Source of the DNA: Bacteroidia bacterium
Lineage (GTDB): Bacteria > Bacteroidota > Bacteroidia > Bacteroidales > GCA-2748055
Assembly: GCA_030596245.1 (NCBI GenBank)
Contig: JAUVKN010000034.1
Location: 1-19,543, forward strand
DNA length: 19,543 nt
Direction: 5' to 3'
Shown here in pieces: positions 1 to 8,469 of this stretch. The notes below the pieces were generated by a model. It had not been told where the DNA came from, made no database searches, and worked only from the letters and a program-made list of their open reading frames with translations. Made by a program: the position numbers and the translations under genes. Within the stretch, counting starts at the first letter, position 1; the number at the start of each line of letters is the position of its first letter.

Positions 1-1896
1 TCTCATCCAGAAAGCGATACAAAATGAATCCAGGTCATTCAGGTTGGTGTGATCCGGGATCATCAGATGATCATCCACCCCGTCCAGCACAAGACTGTAT
101 TCCCCTTCCCTGGTTTCAGTGGCTGAGAATGCTGCACCCCCCAGGATCGTTCCATGGTTGTTGCCTGATTCATCCAGGGCATTGGATTCCAGCCTCCACC
201 TGCCCAACAGCTTATCGGACAGGTGTTCCCCGTCATTGGTAAGCAGCAGGACCCAGTCGAGGGTATCTGGCTTTTCAGGGATGATCCACTGGCCTCCGGA
301 TGAAAGGACCGAAGATGATATAAGCGTGTAAAGGCCATCCCGGGGATTATACCATTGCGCCCGGTAGGCATCCCCGTCATCCAGGTTTTTCAGCACTCCC
401 GTCGCCCTGCTTGTCACGAAGGGGCTGACATTATAGAAGTAGGCCACATACAGGTCGTTGTCAATGCTTGCCAGGGAATACCAGGAACCATCATTGCTAA
501 ACCAATCGGGATCATCAAAACGGGGGACCAGTTTCCACCACTCTATCGGCTTAAAGAAGTTATGCATGAAGCCCATTTGATAACCAGAAGGAAATTCTAA
601 ACTCACATCCCACTTGGTCTGCTTGTCCTCCACAGTGATTGTAATTCCATCTATGGTGGTTGGGACATCCATATTATAGTTGCTGTTATATAACCAGATA
701 TCTATGGCTCCATAACCATGACCATACATACCGTTCAGATAGGCAGTCCAGCCCTGCATCCTTGCTCCGAAATGGTTGGTCCATAAATGGTCAAAACGCC
801 CTTCAAAGTTTACAGAAGGTTTACCCTGCCCGTTGTTCCAAAAATCTTTAGGGACATTAAAATATAATTGCCCGTTCTTTTTTGGGCCCCATTGTGCAGC
901 AAACCATGAATGTCCGGGCAGGTCTCGAAAGGAGGAATTTGATGCTACAGTATTAGAGGTGTTCTCCATATGCCCCGTTTGGGGATGCTGATAAGGGTCA
1001 TATTGATGCATATAATTGGCCACCAGTTTCCATGGATTGGTTTCAGCATCAAAATAATTCTGTTCTCCTCCACTTCCGTAATAGAAGTCATTATCACACT
1101 CCTGGGCTGTTGTCCACATCACCGGGTATGCACTGTATCTGGCCACCCAGTATCTGGACAGTTTCTCCAAATACGCATCAGAATATTTTGCCCTGTTCCA
1201 GCCTAATTCAGAAACAAAGAAAAACTGTGCATTGGCATTAGTAAAGCCCTTGTCTGCTACGTATTTGAAGCGTTCATCCAACTTGGCAAAGTAAATAAGA
1301 TCGCTCGATGTTACTCCGTTCGACAGGTTATACCCGGCTTCCAATGGTCCTGATTGAATCACTGTAAATCCCTGTTCAACCCTTTTATCGATAATTGTTT
1401 TAAAATTATCCAGGTCATTCGCAAGAATATTCCAATGGGTATCTCCCAGGTAAAAGAAAGGGGTGCCGTCATTGTAGGTGAAATAACGCCTGGATGGTGA
1501 TGTCGTTACAAAACCATGTTTGTAAATTTCCAGGTCTCCCTGGTAGGCAACACAGGTGAAATTGCCGGTCTTGTTGTGCAGTCCTGTGTTGGATTCATCG
1601 GTACATTCTGTTGTGTAGGTCCATTCACCGGTCAAAATTGGAGCAAAGCGCACCATCCAGGTGTTCCCTGTACTCCAGAACGCCGGAACTTTCAATGTAG
1701 TGCCGTCCGTATGCGTAAAAACAACATCCAGGTCCACATCATTAAATCTGTCCTGATACGATTTTTCACTGGTAAAAGTTATTTCAGTCACCCTCCATTG
1801 AACCGCTGAAGTATCTTCTGCATAGTTCAGGCGAACATGAGCAAACAGACCTGAAGTTAAAGTGAAGAGGATGAATGACAGTAATATATTTTTCAT
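1..1896 (-). CDS. DUF5060-DUF4038 (GH140-like) secreted hydrolase with LamG-type tail, C-terminus beyond the window
   Basis: An uninterrupted frame of 632 codons runs from the ATG at 1896 to base 1 with no stop, so the C-terminus is outside the window. Residues 1-19 form a Sec signal peptide (cleavage likely after LFA). Residues about 30-105 match a DUF5060 beta-sandwich and about 125-450 a DUF4038 (apiosidase-like) TIM barrel, with THWN and TTAQECDND motifs. E266 and E365 (NFEG) are my candidates for acid/base and nucleophile, by analogy with GH140. A collagen-binding-like domain covers about 475-550. Residues from about 560 (GRWRLESNALDESGNNHGT, then LDGVDDHL) start a LamG/concanavalin-like domain that the next gene lacks. 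The gene lies 24 bp downstream of its paralogue at 1921-3555, so the two are surely cotranscribed. The substrate is unknown; family assignment is from recognised motifs, not a search. Confidence 0.85.
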   Translation of the reverse strand, partial: MKNILLSFILFTLTSGLFAHVRLNYAEDTSAVQWRVTEITFTSEKSYQDRFNDVDLDVVFTHTDGTTLKVPAFWSTGNTWMVRFAPILTGEWTYTTECTDESNTGLHNKTGNFTCVAYQGDLEIYKHGFVTTSPSRRYFTYNDGTPFFYLGDTHWNILANDLDNFKTIIDKRVEQGFTVIQSGPLEAGYNLSNGVTSSDLIYFAKLDERFKYVADKGFTNANAQFFFVSELGWNRAKYSDAYLEKLSRYWVARYSAYPVMWTTAQECDNDFYYGSGGEQNYFDAETNPWKLVANYMHQYDPYQHPQTGHMENTSNTVASNSSFRDLPGHSWFAAQWGPKKNGQLYFNVPKDFWNNGQGKPSVNFEGRFDHLWTNHFGARMQGWTAYLNGMYGHGYGAIDIWLYNSNYNMDVPTTIDGITITVEDKQTKWDVSLEFPSGYQMGFMHNFFKPIEWWKLVPRFDDPDWFSNDGSWYSLASIDNDLYVAYFYNVSPFVTSRATGVLKNLDDGDAYRAQWYNPRDGLYTLISSSVLSSGGQWIIPEKPDTLDWVLLLTNDGEHLSDKLLGRWRLESNALDESGNNHGTILGGAAFSATETREGEYSLVLDGVDDHLMIPDHTNLNDLDSFCIAFWMR

Positions 1897-1920
1897 ATGT
1901 TATTTCTTTGCTTAAACAGT

Positions 1921-3555
1921 TCATTTTTTCTTCATCAACAGTACCCAATCTTCGACAGTAGGTTTGTCTCCGATGGAATAAGTGCCGTTTTCGATGTTTA
2001 TTGTGGTTGATGCATTGAAATCTCCTGATATTGGATTATACCATTGAACCATGTATGCTCTGTTTTCAAGATTCTTGATAATCCCTGTTTTTAGATGGAT
2101 GGTATTATAAAAATAGACTACATAAAGATCGTTTTTGATGCTCGCCAATGAATACCAGGAACCCTCATTTTTAAACCAATCCGGATCATCAAAACGAGGG
2201 ATCAAATCCCACCAATCTAACGACTTAAAGAAGTTATGCATGTACCCCATTTGATAAGCGGAAGGAAATTCAAGGCTTTTATTCCACTTCGTTTGCTTGT
2301 CTTCTACAGTGATTGTAATACCATGTACAACGGATGGTTTCTCCATATCGTATGTACTGTTATATAGCCAGATATCGATGACTCCGTAACCATGCCCGTA
2401 CATCCCGTTCAGAAAAGCGGTCCATCCTTGCATCCTGGCACCGAATTCTTTGGTCCATAAACGTTCATAATGTCCTTCATAATTTACCGTGGGTTTGCCT
2501 TGCCCGTTGTTCCAAAAATCTTTTGGGACATCAAAATTTAGCTGTCCGTTCTTCTTTGGAGCCCATTGTGCGCCATACCATGAATGTCCGGGCAGGTCTC
2601 TAAAGGAGGAACTTGATGCAATGGTATGATCAACATTTTCCATATGCCCGGTTTGAGGATGTTGATAGGGATCATATTGATGAATATAATTGGCAACCAA
2701 TTTCCACGGATTTGTGGCAGCGTCATAAAAATCCTGTTCTCCCCGGTCGTGATAGAAATCATTATCACACTCCTGGGCTGTGGTCCACATGACCGGGTAT
2801 GCACCATACCGTGCCACCCAGTATCTGCACAGCTTCTCTAAATAGGCATCTGGATATTTTGCTCTCTTCGCGCCCAGTTCAGATGTAAAAAATAGTTGTG
2901 CGTTGGCATGAACCAGGCCCTTACCGGCTATATATTGAAAGCGTTCATCCAATTTGGAAAAGTAAACAAGATCGCCCTCAGTCACTCCATCGGTCAGGTC
3001 ATAACCAGCACCTATTGGCTCTGACTGTATCACGGTAAATCCCTGTTCAACCCTTTTATCAATGATTGTTTTGAAATTGGCTAAAGCGTTCACGGGCATA
3101 TTCCAGTGCGTATCTCCCAGATAAAAGAAGGGAGTACCGTCACTATAGGTAAAATAGCGCCTGGATGGAGTTGTCTTTACAAAACCATGTTTGTAAATGG
3201 CTAAGTCTCCCTGGTATTCAGCACAGGTTAACTTTCCGGTCTTGTGGTGTAATCCAGAGTTAGATTCATCGCTACAAAGTGTCTTGTATGTCCATTGGCC
3301 AGACAAGGGTGGTGCAAACCGGACCTGCCAATTAACCCCTTCGCTCCAGAAGGCTGGAATTTGTAACACCGTACCGTTTTTGTGAGTAAAAACAACATCG
3401 ACCTCAACATCATTGAAGCTGTCTGGATAATGGTTGGTGCTTGTAAAAGTAAGTTCCGTCACCTTCCATTGAACAGCTGGACAGTTCTGAGTGTTGCAGG
3501 ATATAAAAATAAAAGTGCAGGTAATCAATACTGTTACTATTCCAATTTTTTTCAT
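1921..3555 (-). CDS. DUF5060-DUF4038 (GH140-like) putative lipoprotein hydrolase
   Basis: 544 residues. The leader ends FISC at residues 17-20, which fits a lipoprotein signal, so the protein is probably membrane-anchored. Domains in order: DUF5060 at about 28-105, DUF4038 barrel at about 124-445, and a collagen-binding-like C-terminal domain at about 470-541 ending VEDWVLLMKKK. E262 in TTAQECDND and E360 in NYEG are conserved with the neighbour and are candidate catalytic residues. GH140, the characterised relative of DUF4038, is an apiosidase acting on pectin side chains, but many members have no known substrate. Over residues aligned with 53-272 of the 1-1896 product I count 165 of 220 identities, so this is a tandem duplicate. 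The start lies 18 bp after the stop of the upstream gene, implying one operon. Confidence 0.88.
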   Translation of the reverse strand: MKKIGIVTVLITCTFIFISCNTQNCPAVQWKVTELTFTSTNHYPDSFNDVEVDVVFTHKNGTVLQIPAFWSEGVNWQVRFAPPLSGQWTYKTLCSDESNSGLHHKTGKLTCAEYQGDLAIYKHGFVKTTPSRRYFTYSDGTPFFYLGDTHWNMPVNALANFKTIIDKRVEQGFTVIQSEPIGAGYDLTDGVTEGDLVYFSKLDERFQYIAGKGLVHANAQLFFTSELGAKRAKYPDAYLEKLCRYWVARYGAYPVMWTTAQECDNDFYHDRGEQDFYDAATNPWKLVANYIHQYDPYQHPQTGHMENVDHTIASSSSFRDLPGHSWYGAQWAPKKNGQLNFDVPKDFWNNGQGKPTVNYEGHYERLWTKEFGARMQGWTAFLNGMYGHGYGVIDIWLYNSTYDMEKPSVVHGITITVEDKQTKWNKSLEFPSAYQMGYMHNFFKSLDWWDLIPRFDDPDWFKNEGSWYSLASIKNDLYVVYFYNTIHLKTGIIKNLENRAYMVQWYNPISGDFNASTTINIENGTYSIGDKPTVEDWVLLMKKK

Positions 3556-3573
3556 TCGTGTGACTTTTGTGAT

Positions 3574-6500
3574 TTAGTTTTTGATCAATTTCCTGAAAGG
3601 TGTTTCACCCATGATGCCTACAAAGTACATACCTGTGAGATAACTGGAAATATTTATTGTAAATAATTCCCCTGATATGGTTTGGCTCTCCATTACCCTG
3701 CCTGAAATATCAAATATTTCGAGTCTGGACCCTATTAATCTGGCCGGCACTTTAATGGTTACATTATCACTTGCTGGATTGGGGTAAATTTGAATCGTTT
3801 CAAGTACTTCACTTGAAATTTCAATAACTCCAACTGTCGAATCAGTTAATATCTCTTCTACCAGAAAGAGACTTTCATATCCACCAATTTTTTCCGAGAG
3901 GGGTAAAGGTACCTCCCGGATTTCCCCATTCACCGGATTGTACACCTGCACCGTATCAATCTGCTCCGATTCGGCAGTAATATTGATTTCAATATCCGAA
4001 TCGTTGATAACATAATAGATGCGATGACCGTCCCTGGTAAATCTGCTCATGAATATTTTATTGTCGCTGGAGCTAACATGGATACTAAACTCCTTATCCC
4101 TGATCAATTGAAGGTCCGGTAAGGGATTGTTGTTGGCCACCAATGTGGATGCAATTTGTTGTACTTCTTCCTGCTCGCTCTGTTTTGTTCCCAATGAGGG
4201 TAATACATCTACCCAGTAAACGGGGATTCCTGCATCGGCAATGGCCTCGAGTTTCTTAAGCACATCCAGTGGGATCACTTCTACCCGGGGCATAACGATA
4301 CTGGAATAGCTATGTGTTCCCACCTTTACCGCACTTCCCTCTATTGAAGCATTCAGGATGGCATCGGCGGTTACATAATTAAAATCAAGTCCGTTTTGCA
4401 AAATATCCGCTGCCAATCTATCCAGCGTTTTTTGCAGGTAACTGTAAAGTGGAATTTGGTTCCATGCAATGAGGGAGGAAGGGATGTAATTGGCCTGATA
4501 GATCTCGATGGGATAATAGATGGCAATACGAGCTTCGTTTTTTGCTCCCCGGAGCATCAGGCATATTCTTGCTATGTAATCGATGAGTCGGATATGTTCC
4601 TCTTTCTCTTCTCCCACATATTCTTTATACGGAATATAGGAGTTTACCTGATTGATCCCGCAAAGAAAAGCCATATTGAGAGTTCTCTTCATGTAGGGAA
4701 TGTCCGGTGACATATCATGCTTCCCGAAACCAATAATGGGATCGATCAATCCCACCACCATCGCATTCTTATTCTCCAGATAGGATGCAGAACTTATGTA
4801 TTTTGGCATCCAGAAATTCCAATTGGTTTTGCTTGGCCGTGCGATGGGGAGATCGCAGGCAGGAACGTCCAGATTCCTTATCACTTTCATAAAATCCCCG
4901 TAACAAATCGCATGAAAGATCATGTACTCTTCGAGCAAAAAATGTCCGCCCAATTTCACCCCATTTGCATGGCACCATTCACTGATTTGTCCCGTAAAGT
5001 TTCTGGCCATCACCTCACCCACAGTTTGATGGAAATGCAATCTTACCATTTTTGACTGGGAGGAATAACCTCCAAACAGGGCATCCAGACGTGGGATTAG
5101 ATCATAACCATGCATGGCCATGAACTGATTGGGCAGGTCGTTTTCCCAGGCGACATATGGATATTCACCCTCTGAAGTAAAGTATGTGGTCATTAAATTT
5201 GGTTCGTTTGTATAGAACAGCTCTACTTTCTTGTGGATTTCACCAAGGTGATTCGCATAATTCTGATGGGTAAGTTCCACAAACCTTGCACAGGCGTCTC
5301 TGTTCAGTAAACTGGGATAATGGCCGGTTTGACCAAAATCTTCAATCGTTATTTGCGCCTGTGTATTTTCATCAAGAATTGTTATTCCGAACGCCGACAC
5401 CTGCCAGTCACCTGCCAATCCTGTTGTTGTTATCTGGTGATTGGTAATGGGTACCTCTGTGGCATTTTCATAATCAGGCTCATTATTTACAACAAAGCAT
5501 AAGGTCGCCCGGAAAAACTCAATACCAGCAGGCAATTCCATGGAGATATTGACCATTCCTGTTCCTTTTTGAGTAATCCGGATTACTCCCCGGTTTTCAA
5601 ATTCCGGGTGCCCCTCAACAACCAGTCCGCCGGCAGCACCTGATGGATAGCCTCTTTCATCATGAATCCAGACTTTCATGTCATTTTCGAGGGCCAGATC
5701 TACATCCCCGATTGTCTGAGTCCACCCATTCTCATCCTGCAGGTAATTCGCAAAGGGCGTCATGGTCTGTATTCCCCCAAATCCATAGTCCAGCAACTGG
5801 TCGACAGCACCCTGCTGAAGGTCCTGATTCAGGGTATACTGTACCGTCCTGTAATGGTTCGGAGGGGATGGAAAGAAGTAATGGATGGTTTCAAAATCCA
5901 GGTTCCATGTAGAATCATCTATGGCTGGAAGCGGATCGTCATATACTTCCACCTCGTTGATGCGATACCAGTTACTGGAAACATCAGGTTCTGTACAGAG
6001 GATTCTGATTTTTGAGGTGCTGACTGAATTGAGGTGACTGGTAACCTGTGCATTCGTATTACCACCTACGGTGGCTGCAGATTGAAAAACAGCACCATCC
6101 CAATATTGAATATCAAAACCTCTCAAAGCATGGTCGGCATTTGAACTCGTAAATAACACAACTTTGCTTACAATCTGTTCTGATGCCCAGGTAAGATCCA
6201 GCCAGTGCGGCTCCATATGAACATTTGAAAAAACCTCCAATTCACTGATGCGATAAAAGCTACCTGCTGAGTCAGGTTCAGTACAATATACTCTGATTTT
6301 CATGGTGGTCACTGCATCGAAGGTACTGGTAACTACTTCTGAAGTATTTCCGCTGACCGTATCCATGTTCTGATAAGCTGTACCATCCCAATATTGTAAC
6401 GTATAACCCCTCAAGGTATAGGTCCCGACATCCCCAGCAGGATTCGTAAATAAAACAACCTTGTTCACAGATTGCGCAGAGGGCCATGTTAGCTCCAGCC

Positions 6501-6861
6501 ATTGATCAAGATCATCACCGGTCGCTGACGCGGCCCATCCTGCCCAGGGTCCTGTGATTCCATCAATTGCTTTTTCCGGAGTATAATAACCTTCATGACC
6601 TGTAACGTATGCAGAGGCTGTTGCAGTTGCAGCGGGAGCAATATTTGTCTGATTTTGATTTAATGTATCCATCGCTGACGCAGCCCATCCTGTCCCATCA
6701 GCTGTATCCCCGTCAATGGCAGCTGATGCAGGGTGATCAACAAGAAAAGTGTCAGCAGAAGCAGCAGCACTGGCAGCAAGATTGGTCTGACCATACACTG
6801 CCATGGTGCATAACACCAGGAATAGGGTACATACTACTCTAGAACGGGATTGAGTCTTCAT
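3574..6861 (-). CDS. T9SS-secreted clan GH-A-like glycoside hydrolase with nested discoidin (CBM32-like) domains
   Basis: 1095 residues from the ATG at 6861. The frame opens further upstream, but that would overlap the preceding gene and bury the signal peptide (residues 1-25, ending VYGQ). Residues 26-308 hold two discoidin-type sugar-binding domains: one at about 70-213, and one split into 26-68 and 216-308 around it. Residues about 315-1003 resemble the large catalytic proteins annotated as GH106-like or alpha-L-rhamnosidase-like: GFGGIQTMTPF, VWIHDERGYPSGAAGG, FYTNEPN (N552-E553, a clan GH-A style acid/base) and GGHFLLEEY (E644/E645, possible nucleophile). Residues about 1023-1095 form a type A T9SS sorting domain (IYPNP, then GMYFVGI), so the enzyme is exported across the outer membrane. 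It heads the unit with the two DUF4038 genes. The catalytic family is inferred from motifs only. Confidence 0.85.
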   Translation of the reverse strand: MKTQSRSRVVCTLFLVLCTMAVYGQTNLAASAAASADTFLVDHPASAAIDGDTADGTGWAASAMDTLNQNQTNIAPAATATASAYVTGHEGYYTPEKAIDGITGPWAGWAASATGDDLDQWLELTWPSAQSVNKVVLFTNPAGDVGTYTLRGYTLQYWDGTAYQNMDTVSGNTSEVVTSTFDAVTTMKIRVYCTEPDSAGSFYRISELEVFSNVHMEPHWLDLTWASEQIVSKVVLFTSSNADHALRGFDIQYWDGAVFQSAATVGGNTNAQVTSHLNSVSTSKIRILCTEPDVSSNWYRINEVEVYDDPLPAIDDSTWNLDFETIHYFFPSPPNHYRTVQYTLNQDLQQGAVDQLLDYGFGGIQTMTPFANYLQDENGWTQTIGDVDLALENDMKVWIHDERGYPSGAAGGLVVEGHPEFENRGVIRITQKGTGMVNISMELPAGIEFFRATLCFVVNNEPDYENATEVPITNHQITTTGLAGDWQVSAFGITILDENTQAQITIEDFGQTGHYPSLLNRDACARFVELTHQNYANHLGEIHKKVELFYTNEPNLMTTYFTSEGEYPYVAWENDLPNQFMAMHGYDLIPRLDALFGGYSSQSKMVRLHFHQTVGEVMARNFTGQISEWCHANGVKLGGHFLLEEYMIFHAICYGDFMKVIRNLDVPACDLPIARPSKTNWNFWMPKYISSASYLENKNAMVVGLIDPIIGFGKHDMSPDIPYMKRTLNMAFLCGINQVNSYIPYKEYVGEEKEEHIRLIDYIARICLMLRGAKNEARIAIYYPIEIYQANYIPSSLIAWNQIPLYSYLQKTLDRLAADILQNGLDFNYVTADAILNASIEGSAVKVGTHSYSSIVMPRVEVIPLDVLKKLEAIADAGIPVYWVDVLPSLGTKQSEQEEVQQIASTLVANNNPLPDLQLIRDKEFSIHVSSSDNKIFMSRFTRDGHRIYYVINDSDIEINITAESEQIDTVQVYNPVNGEIREVPLPLSEKIGGYESLFLVEEILTDSTVGVIEISSEVLETIQIYPNPASDNVTIKVPARLIGSRLEIFDISGRVMESQTISGELFTINISSYLTGMYFVGIMGETPFRKLIKN

Positions 6862-6867
6862 GCTCCC

Positions 6868-6936
6868 AAAAGTAGTGCAAACTATATGAAGTAAATCACT
6901 TGTTTGATTCAAGTCCTTATGATAATGTAACATGAA
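6868..6936 (-). promoter_or_regulatory. Upstream element A (operator/promoter candidate)
   Basis: This 69-bp stretch aligns without gaps to 13286-13354, with 54 of 69 bases identical. Read on the minus strand it begins with TTCATGTTACATTATC, has a dyad (AATCA, 6 bases, TGATT) in the middle, and ends in CACTACTTTT. The latter extends to TACTTTTG, which fits the Bacteroidota -7 consensus TAnnTTTG. It ends only 6 bp before the ATG at 6861, so the leader would be very short if that box is used. A role in regulation is inferred from conservation and position. Confidence 0.5.
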
Positions 6937-6949
6937 TACCCGATTTGAT

Positions 6950-8458
6950 TCACTCGGGCAGAGGTTTGGGCAGGTAACGGCGGCGAACCTCCTCGGCACC
7001 CGGATCCAGGAGATGCTCCTTTTGGGAGTCATATTCCGGGTTGGGTGTGGCGCTTTTTGCTCCAACCCTCTCCATCCAGTCCATTAGTATCCTGTTAAGT
7101 TCTTCTGCCTTTTCAGGCATCCTGGTTGCCAGGTTCCTCTCCTCTCCAAGGTCATCTGCAAGGTTATAAAGCTCAAGATGCCCATCTTCCGAGGCCTTGA
7201 TCAGTTTATAATCGCCTTGACGCACAGCCACTCCCGGGAAGTCATGATGATAGTCAGGGAAGTATGTAAAGATCTCTCTTCTCTTTAATTCACCCTTTCC
7301 AGTCATGAGAGGGACAAGGCTCACGCCATCTGTGATCTGCTCTTTTGGTAGGTTGATGCCGGCGATGCCGGTAAATGTGGGAAGAAAATCGACTGATACC
7401 ACGGGGGTGTTGCACACCGAGCTGGGCTTGACCTTGCCGGGCCAACGCACAATCATGGGGACACGGATCCCTCCTTCATAGATCCCACCCTTTTCCCCTC
7501 TTAAAGGTATCATATCAGTGACCTGCTCGCCTTTGGCATCATAGAAGCACCGGTTTACCCCTCCGTTATCCGAGAAGAAGACGACCATTGTCTTATCTCT
7601 GAGTTCCAGATCGTCAAGCACTTTGAGAATCAGGCTGACAGACTCATCCATGACCTCGCACATGGCAGCGTAATGCGGATGGATCTTTCCGGGCTGCTGC
7701 TTCCATTTCGCCTCATACTTCTTGATCAGTTCTGCCCTCGCTTCCAGGGGGATATGTGGAATGTGATGACCCACATAACAGAAGAAAGATTTGTCCCTGT
7801 TGGAGGCAATGAACTCTATGGCCTGCCGGGTGATGGGCCCGACCTGTTTACCAGGGTTGGCTTCGGCAAATTGGACCACTTTCGTATGCAACTGCTTACC
7901 CAGCGCTACCTCGGCTTTTTCGGGATTTGATTTCCCGTTCATGCCTGCACTAAACGAGTCGGGCACATGGACCTTTCCCACGATCATCGATTCATATCCG
8001 CCTTTTGAAAGCAGGACGCCCAATGGTTCTGCATTAACGGGTAGATCTCCATATGGCTCTGGTGGTACGACTCTCGCCCAGGGGCGGTCATTTCCTTTGA
8101 AGGGAACTTTGTATAAGCCGGTTCGTGCATTATACTGTCCCGAAAGGATCATGCCTCTGGATGGCGTACAAACCGAAGCCGTGTAGGCGGCTGTAAAACG
8201 CATACCCGATGCAGCCAATTGGTCAATGGCGGGTGTTTCAATAAATCTGTTACCATAACAACCCAGGTCTGACCAACCAAGATCATCAACCAAAATAAAC
8301 ACGATATTTGTGGACGCCTGAGCGCGGATCCGGGCTGCAATGATGGGAGAACTACCGGATACCACTGGCAGATCTTGATCCAAAAGTTGTGCATTGCTTT
8401 GAATGGAATTCAATAAAAACAACACAATCAAAATACTATTCCTGGTTATCTTCATCAT
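6950..8458 (-). CDS. S1-family sulfatase (arylsulfatase A-like), secreted
   Basis: 502 residues with a Sec signal peptide (cleavage likely SNA|Q at 23/24). It is a formylglycine-dependent sulfatase that hydrolyses sulfate esters. The maturation motif is CTPSR at 97-101, with C97 to be converted to formylglycine. Calcium-site and active-site residues visible are D58/D59 (VDDLGWSD), K162 and H164 (GKVH), H232/H235 and D297-N298 (SDNGG). Length and C-terminal layout (LYNLADDLGEERNLA) are typical of the family. The tail after about residue 470 carries ATPNPEY, a pattern shared with the sulfatase at 11570-13222. It starts 11 bp after the stop of the GH99-like T9SS gene, so the two are cotranscribed. 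A sulfatase-modifying enzyme is needed and is not in the window. Substrate position is unknown. Confidence 0.95.
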   Translation of the reverse strand: MMKITRNSILIVLFLLNSIQSNAQLLDQDLPVVSGSSPIIAARIRAQASTNIVFILVDDLGWSDLGCYGNRFIETPAIDQLAASGMRFTAAYTASVCTPSRGMILSGQYNARTGLYKVPFKGNDRPWARVVPPEPYGDLPVNAEPLGVLLSKGGYESMIVGKVHVPDSFSAGMNGKSNPEKAEVALGKQLHTKVVQFAEANPGKQVGPITRQAIEFIASNRDKSFFCYVGHHIPHIPLEARAELIKKYEAKWKQQPGKIHPHYAAMCEVMDESVSLILKVLDDLELRDKTMVVFFSDNGGVNRCFYDAKGEQVTDMIPLRGEKGGIYEGGIRVPMIVRWPGKVKPSSVCNTPVVSVDFLPTFTGIAGINLPKEQITDGVSLVPLMTGKGELKRREIFTYFPDYHHDFPGVAVRQGDYKLIKASEDGHLELYNLADDLGEERNLATRMPEKAEELNRILMDWMERVGAKSATPNPEYDSQKEHLLDPGAEEVRRRYLPKPLPE

Positions 8459-8469
8459 ATCTCTTCAGA

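Noticed and set aside
1..3555. The two DUF4038 frames as one gene split by a frameshift
   Set aside because: Each has its own leader and the same domain order, and they align with each other along their length, so they are tandem duplicates.
6862..7065. A longer N-terminus for the 1095-residue hydrolase
   Set aside because: It would overlap the neighbouring sulfatase gene and element A and put 68 residues before a good signal peptide.
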